A stretch of 64,000 nucleotides of DNA, from positions 49,734,952 to 49,798,951 of the forward strand of contig NC_087065.1 in NCBI RefSeq assembly GCF_963678635.1. Direction: 5' to 3'. The position numbers and the translations under genes were made by a program. Below are positions 57,421 through 64,000 of this stretch, piece by piece. The DNA is from Symsagittifera roscoffensis. Its lineage: Eukaryota > Xenacoelomorpha > Acoela > Convolutidae. The notes beneath the pieces are model-generated. The model did not search any database and was not told where the DNA came from. It saw nothing but the letters and a program-made list of their open reading frames with translations. Positions within the stretch are counted from its first letter, which is position 1; each line of letters opens with the position of its first letter.

Positions 57421-59600
57421 CATTGTTGTACAAAAACCGGAAAACCAGAAAAACAGACAAAACCAACAGTTCGAAAACAAAGAATAACTCGTAAAATATA
57501 GGAAATTTCTAAACCTGATATCAAAGATAAATCACAACAACGCCAATCGTCCCGTTTTCAAAATTAACTAAAAAATTACTACAAACTTTTATTCCACAAT
57601 CTAAAATATTGAAGAAAGTAGAGTTCCAAAAACTCTCTGATTAATTATCAACATAGATAATATTTTTCATTAAGAATTGCAAATTTTTTCAATCTAAAAA
57701 ATTATTTTCTCTCTCAAAGTGACTAGTTCAGAATCAAAATAGTTCAACATCATCTAAATTTTGTTTAAACACCACCACTATTTTTAGCCGACATATCTTC
57801 AAATTGAACTAGATCTATAACAAGTACTCAAAGACGTCCAGGTCAAAATAAGCACTTCCCTCCTATTTGACAACTTAAATAAATATCGTATAAAACTTAC
57901 AACCCTCTCCTATCAATCAAAACAAAATCAGCATTATTCTCTCAACTTATATCCCGAATTTATTCAAATCAAAAAATAGACTAAAACTAAAGACAACATT
58001 CAATCTGATCACTTAGCTTATAGACACTTAGCCTAAAGACCTCCCAAAAACTCTAATCATCCCGCAAACAAAAACAAGAATCAATAAGATACTTCCTAAA
58101 CACCCAGGCTTCCTTTCGCCAAAATATCTCCGTATCCAACCCATTTATCTAAAATTGATAAATGATTCGACCCCACTTGGTTTAAGCTCTGAAAAAGAAA
58201 AAATAAATTGGCAAAACAAATCACACATAAAATGCTTCTTACAAACTCAGTTATCCACATTGGAACAGTTTTTTCATTTTGTTTTTCAATCTTTTCAACA
58301 TTACAACTTTTTATTTTTTTCTTAACTGATTTTTAATACTTGCAAGTCTCATTTTTCTAATCTTTTGTAGTCAGCTCATAATTTTGTTTTCCCTCATCAT
58401 CCAAACCTATTTTTCTCTCTCTTTAAGCCCTGATCACCTAATCAGGTTTGAATCTTGGTAATTCTAAAAATGTTTCAAAGTTTACTAAGTAGAAAAGACA
58501 TTTTTATTCGTTCCATATTTTTTCTCACCTTTGTAGCTTCTAATTCTGACACTTTTTAAATTCATAAAAAAGGCAAAAATTGCTTTGAAACTTGCAACAG
58601 TTTTTTTGATCTTTTTTGCAGTAGAAAATTATATAGAACACAGACTTGAGCAACGAAAAATTCATATTTACTAATCCAAACCCTATGAAGGATTACCCAC
58701 CAAGCCACCCAACCCAAGAACTTCAAAAACACCAACAACTTGTCAAACCAATCAACCCCAATCATCTGCCCGCATCTCATGTATTCAAAACCCCTATACT
58801 TTCGAAGAAAGATATGCATCATTGTCTGAACCGTTAATACAAATAGCAGCCATTCGTCAAGCACACCTCAGTGGACGACAATACAAACGAACCTATGATT
58901 TTTACAATAAGATCCACTATCAAGATTACAACAAGATCTTAACAGAACAAGACATTTTAGTCACAATCAAAACTTAATTAGTACAAAAAACAGACAAATT
59001 ATTCACCCCGACGAAATAGCAACTTAACCACACCAAGAGTGTAGTTCAATATCCCCTCATCACCATCATCAACCCCTCTAAAGCTTTAAAATTGTCCATT
59101 ATGAAACACCCCTCTACCTCTTTTAATCATTTCTCAACAAAATACACCAAACATTCCATCCGATTATTTAGTGTCAACGCCTACTTATGAATAAAGCATA
59201 GAAATAAAAACAACTACGACGCTCGCATGGATTACGCACACATTTTCGCACAATTTGGATCAACGCCCTCAATCACATGTCAAACACCATCAATTATTTT
59301 CCGCACAAGCTTTTCAAGTCACCTAGACGATAGATATTGCAAGCTACAAGGTACAAGTACACCTTCTCGATTAGATTGGAACTCCTTTGTAGCACCCCTC
59401 CCTTTTTTGACCAACATCTTGATAGCAATAGACTCCAAAATTGGGCACTCATTAGATTAGAATACAGACACGTTATTCACAAAGACTTTCATGAACATAA
59501 TATCCAAATTTTTTCACAGCAAAACTTAACTCTTAAATTTGAAATAACATTAAATTAAATAATTTAGTACACGATCCAATACCACTTCCACCAACATACA
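57421..59600 (+). other. A/C-rich decayed retroelement interior and a T-rich island
   Basis: Mostly short broken frames. A T-rich island at ~58250-58560 interrupts the A/C-rich bias and might mark a junction between two element copies. Pieces at 58646-58975 read as Pro/Asn-rich or charged peptide in shifting frames. No domain can be named. Confidence 0.4.
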
Positions 59601-59879
59601 TCATAGCTTAATCTTTACCCCATCCATTTATTACAATAGAACTAATACATAAATACGAAAGATACGAAAAAAAGAACATAAGTTATGTCACACTTTGAAA
59701 TCCCTTTTCAGGACTATCGTACACATGTATCCCCTTACAGCTTTTTTTCATTAGGAACCCTTTCTTTTAGTAAAGCTCGAACGCAAATATCATAAAAACA
59801 GTACTACAAAATCTCCTAGTCATACATATGATTGTGAAGATTATCACCAAAAACGCTATATAAATATGAAACTAATCAG

Positions 59880-62200
59880 GTGTTACAAGGCGAATCCGAA
59901 CCACAAAATTTGGAATCAACAATTGTAGTCGCTACACTTTACTCAAAAGCTCGATCAAGAACTTAAACAGGATATAGTTTCATAGAAAACTTCTCTGAAA
60001 AAAAGTACATTGTTCACAATTTTCAAATGGAAACAAAAACAGACTCGACCATGAATCTTGTTACCAGGTAAAATAGAACGACTATTACATCTTGACCTTG
60101 AAGATTATAAAAATGAACTCAAACATTTAAAAATAGTTACCAACAAAACGAAATCGTAAAAAAGGGATTTTTCAAAAATTTCCAAATTCTGCACTTCAAG
60201 CACAAAGTGAACACCATCCAGGTCATTTGCAAATAGACGAAAACTTTCCGTATCATGTCGCTCACGGACATTAAAATAATGACTTCTACGACAAAAATTG
60301 CATACCTCATATTGGAATCAATAATCTGTGAAACAGTAAAGCAGACACAAGAAATTGAGACTACCAAGAAATAATGTTATTCGACTTGAAAACTCAATAA
60401 AAAAAGTACAATATCCACGAGATTTGAAAGACGATACAATATTACTAAGTCTGGCGTAAAAACGATCAAGGACATTGCGATCCCACCACGCGATCACAGG
60501 CAATCATAGTCACATGTACCATATTCGAAGATGCTAAAAATCACGCAAGAATGATAAGTTTTTACAGAAAGTTTTTTTATAGAATCCAAACCCTTTAATA
60601 AGTTGAACCCTTTAATGAAATTAATAAGGTCAAATTCAAAACAATAGATAAATATAAACGGTATAGAAAAAAAAATTAAAATAATTTCAAATCTACCATG
60701 AAACTGAAGAAGCATGCAAATACCGCAAGCCATTTTTCCGAATACAATATTCAGAAACTCTTGTCTAATACGAAAGAAGTTTCGTAATGAAAACAGGCAA
60801 ACTAATTCTCGACATGCACGAAATAAAAATCACAAAAGAGAAGAAGAAAAATCGTACATCCCAGTAACATTTTATAAAAATAACGGAAACATGGGAGGAA
60901 CATTTCTCCCAGAAAACAAAGATATACAAATTTACAAGAACTTTCCCTGATGAATAACACATATTTTGACGCAATCCACTATGTTATTCACCTTGATATA
61001 AAATTAGATTACACAATAAGTAGATTTATTCAAGAACTCTCAATCTCCGAACTAGAAACACTCCATCTCTAATGTGATTTAGAAAGAACACAAATACCAA
61101 AACCTCTCGCATTAGCAGTACTCAAAATACTCTACGCAGAATATCTATTATCAGGAAGCCACTCTAACTTTAACGATTACGATGAAAACGTTCTTTGATA
61201 TTACAGATGTACCAAAATTTTTCATCACTTCATTTTTTTGAGGATAAATGTAGATTTAGATAAGCACTTCATGTAGATACTATGTGATGTCGAACATACT
61301 TTTGGGATACAGCTGTCCCATCTGGATCTTAAAATAGCCACAATGCGCAGCTTAACCCAAAAAAAACTAAATATTATCTTCGCACTCCATACCGTACTTT
61401 GAAGCCACCTTTAAAGAAAATCTCAATAGAAAGCATACGCGCAATTGCTCGTGACCTAAAATTAGACCTACAATCATTAGGCATTTTTAATTATGAGATA
61501 TCCAAAAATACATTAGAACTCAACAAATTCAAGAACTTCTCACTATATTGAAAACAACCCAAAATTAATCGAAAGCTTAAAAGCTACGAAACCTCGCTGA
61601 AACAGCCGTCTTTTTAGACATCTACCGACAAGACTACAGTGGATATTTTGAAGACACTGAAGACTACATAGATCTAAACGGAGAAAAATATTGCCCATAA
61701 GATTATTCTTCAATCAATTTTTATTTTTTTTTCGCACATCAAAACGAACTCCTTGCTTTTCTAGGTTGGCCCTACTATATCTTACAAAGATTGTCTTTTT
61801 TATACGCAAAGTTTGATTTTATAGAATTTATCTTTTCACTATTAGAAGGAATCTATATTACATGCGCAATACATACCCAAGTGTATAGACAAGCTAGCAT
61901 AGCAGGTATCTTATTTGCAGGAATTTTTGTCATAATTTCAACCTCTATTAATAAAAAACTTCTTGATGCACAAATCAAGGAATGCAATAAAAATTTATCA
62001 AAAAAACCAAACGCATATGATAATCCACAAGACATTACAAATACAATACTTACAGCAACATCACATTTGCATAGTTTACACAATAACCATCCTTTAACAT
62101 TGGTAATTCAAAGCTATAGAAATACACTTTCGACCTCCGAACGACCAATACATACTAACAAGTTTCAACGTAGCCCGCCCTATGTCACTCCCATATAGCA
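59880..62200 (+). pseudogene. Possible degenerate env-like region
   Basis: The placement after integrase on the same strand fits a Ty3/gypsy element with a third gene. The longest open part, 61791-62198 (135 codons), has a hydrophobic segment GILFAGIFVIISTS followed by a charged tail, the layout of an envelope transmembrane end. An earlier open part is 60714-60950. No fusion peptide or cleavage site can be assigned with confidence. It could be an unrelated membrane protein remnant. Confidence 0.3.
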
Positions 62201-62300
62201 CTCCAACAACCAACAATTGATGATACATATCAACAAATTGTAGAACAATCACACACTTTAAAATTTCGTTTTCAAAACATACATCTTTTTTTTGCACACG

Positions 62301-63700
62301 ATGAGCCAAAAAGTTGGATCCCTCAACCGTTCCTCTTCCTATCCATCCAATGTCCAACGGCACGATTCGCTCATTTCAAGTTCAGACCTCACCTCTTCCC
62401 CTACCCAGGTTTTCCTCTAACTCACCACGAATGGACTCAAATGACTCAACTCAAACAGTTTTTCATGGCATTTTTAATTTTTTTCCCAAGTTAAAACCCC
62501 CCATGAATTCCTCGACTCTGGACCAAGTCCCAATAGTTTTTCCCAAACACCTTTTCAGCCCAAAGTTCCCGCTACCCCATTGAACCCTCTCTTTTTCCTT
62601 CTCCGCACACTGACGCTACCGCTATTCTTTCCAGTAATGAACCCGATGTACCCAGCCCTATCACTGACGATCAACTCAAGCATGATTTATATGAATAGAT
62701 TAATCACCAACGCAAATTCATGACACAAACAATCAATTAACTTTTCATCAACCAACCCATTCAGCCTCAATCTCAGAGTCCTCCATTCGTTCTTTCTACA
62801 TTGCACCTCCACGTGCATACAATGAAAGGAATGAAACGAGTGAAACGCCACACCACTTCAACCCGACTTTATTCCCACATCATAATAACACACCAGACTT
62901 TTTAATACATAATCTACCATTCTTTCCTCAATACACCTACTATAATCAAGAAAATGAAGCCCAACGCGCACAATAAGTAGATAAATATTCATTACTCCCA
63001 ATATTTTCATAGACTTCCCATTAAAACTTTACAAATCCATTACAAATACACTTAATGAACAAACCCAGTGATAACGAAATTTGGGACTCTTTCGTTCAAT
63101 AACTAACTACTGCATTCCACCTGGATCGATTGACCACAAAAAGCTTAATCAAACACTAAACCAATTTATCGCACAAAAAGCTAACAGATGTTCTATTAAC
63201 CACTATGACCGCACTGTAACTAGACGTATGGGAGATTCCACATATGACGATGACCCTAACACCAACCCACAACTAACTAAAAAACTCTTCATCAAAAATT
63301 CATCCAACGGCACTTCATACACAGATCCTCATCTCGTAACCCACACAATCGCCTTATGTTTATTAACTCAAAATACACATCACATTATTTCTTAGACTTC
63401 ACATATTGCAATTAATCTACTAATTTGCACGGCATCTTCCGTAATTATGACCGTGTCCGTCAGATATGTATATTTTGCGCCTTAACGAACCCCTTCTCAC
63501 TAGAATACGCCCATCCCATCATCTTTCCCTGCAAATATATACAACGCATCGAAGTAGCGTTATTAGAAAACAAACACAAACTCAAATTTAAACACTAGCT
63601 TTATAATCCAAAACAAAACTCAAATCAAGAACTTTCAGTTATTACCGAAGAAGTAAATAACATAAGAGCGCTTGAACTTCTTCGGCCACTGAATAGCACT
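62301..63700 (+). pseudogene. Possible degenerate gag-like region at window end
   Basis: It opens with ATG at 62305 and a Ser-rich N-terminus, continues in several frames, includes a 104-codon open part (63081-63395), and near 63470-63540 has CIFC followed by H and C spaced like a retroelement zinc knuckle. A gag lying after an env-like region would mean a second copy in tandem or a rearranged element. The identification is tentative. Confidence 0.3.
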
Positions 63701-64000
63701 TAAAACATAATATGCATGCTTGCTAAGCTGTTAGTTACATCTAACACCATTAAAACTCATTTCCCCCATGGGTTTTTCCTGACCCCGAACCTTCGATAGT
63801 TGATTTTTCGTTAACATTACTAACTCAAATGAATAAAAACACTCACCATTTCTACACGTGTGTTTCACCTTTCCTTTTTAGATTTTTTTTCAGAAAACAT
63901 CTAAGCGAATCAAATAAAATTGAAAATGAGAAACTTTTTTAAATTTCGATTCATCATTAAACTATGTATTATACATTGTTCTGGTGCAAAAATTTCAATT
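63701..64000. other. End of window, nothing recognised
   Basis: The A/C bias fades after ~63.7 kb. The region around 63720-63760 has a small hairpin-like 'gttagttacatctaac'. No gene or repeat match was recognised. Confidence 0.4.

Overview
This is an AT-rich stretch of an animal nuclear genome. It has split genes with GT-AG introns of 0.2 to 5.6 kb, many dispersed and tandem repeats, foldback elements, MITEs and decayed LTR retrotransposons. There is no sign of bacterial or viral operon organisation. The domain mix (a C-type lectin-like domain joined to a trypsin-like protease), an apparent GC splice donor and a Ty3/gypsy-like pol followed by env-like sequence would suit a tunicate such as a larvacean. 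That is only a guess; the sequence does not prove the species.

The only clear host genes are three paralogous S1 (trypsin family) proteases. Gene 1 is on the minus strand (exons at 20577-20908, 17061-17274 and 15760-16142). Its 5' part disappears into a 200-N assembly gap at 21044-21243. Gene 2 is on the plus strand (exons between about 21565 and 31064). Gene 3 is on the plus strand (39127-51432) and gives a complete 533-residue model. The model order is signal peptide, C-type lectin-like domain, Cys-containing linker with an R|IING-type activation site, S1 protease with an intact His-Asp-Ser triad and a trypsin-type S1 pocket, a polar linker and a short C-terminal tail that is strongly hydrophobic in genes 1 and 2. 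Splice phases are the same in all copies and exon lengths are nearly so. Genes 1 and 3 are closest to each other although they lie on opposite strands.

Layout. 1-1857: AT-rich, with a copy of an inverted-repeat family. 1858-8897: about five tandem copies of a ~1.35 kb unit. 8990-15475: non-coding, with a minisatellite and a 3.4 kb element bounded by CCCGGGTTGA inverted ends. 15760-21043: gene 1. 21565-31064: gene 2, whose first intron holds a TIR element, a 20-bp minisatellite and a ~1.9 kb foldback element; two related MITEs lie in later introns. 31065-39126: intergenic, with small duplications and Tc1/mariner-like MITEs. 39127-51432: gene 3, whose introns carry more of the same MITEs, a triple ~525 bp repeat and a reverse-oriented Ty3/gypsy gag-pol remnant. 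51680-64000: repeats, an LTR-like direct repeat pair, then ~9 kb of A/C-rich, G-poor decayed retroelement with RNase H, integrase, env-like and gag-like remains.

The three proteases look like a locally expanded family of secreted, probably surface-held, lectin-proteases. The lectin-like domain could position a trypsin-like zymogen on a ligand or partner. The rest of the window is mostly mobile-element debris, much of it lodged inside the introns of these genes.
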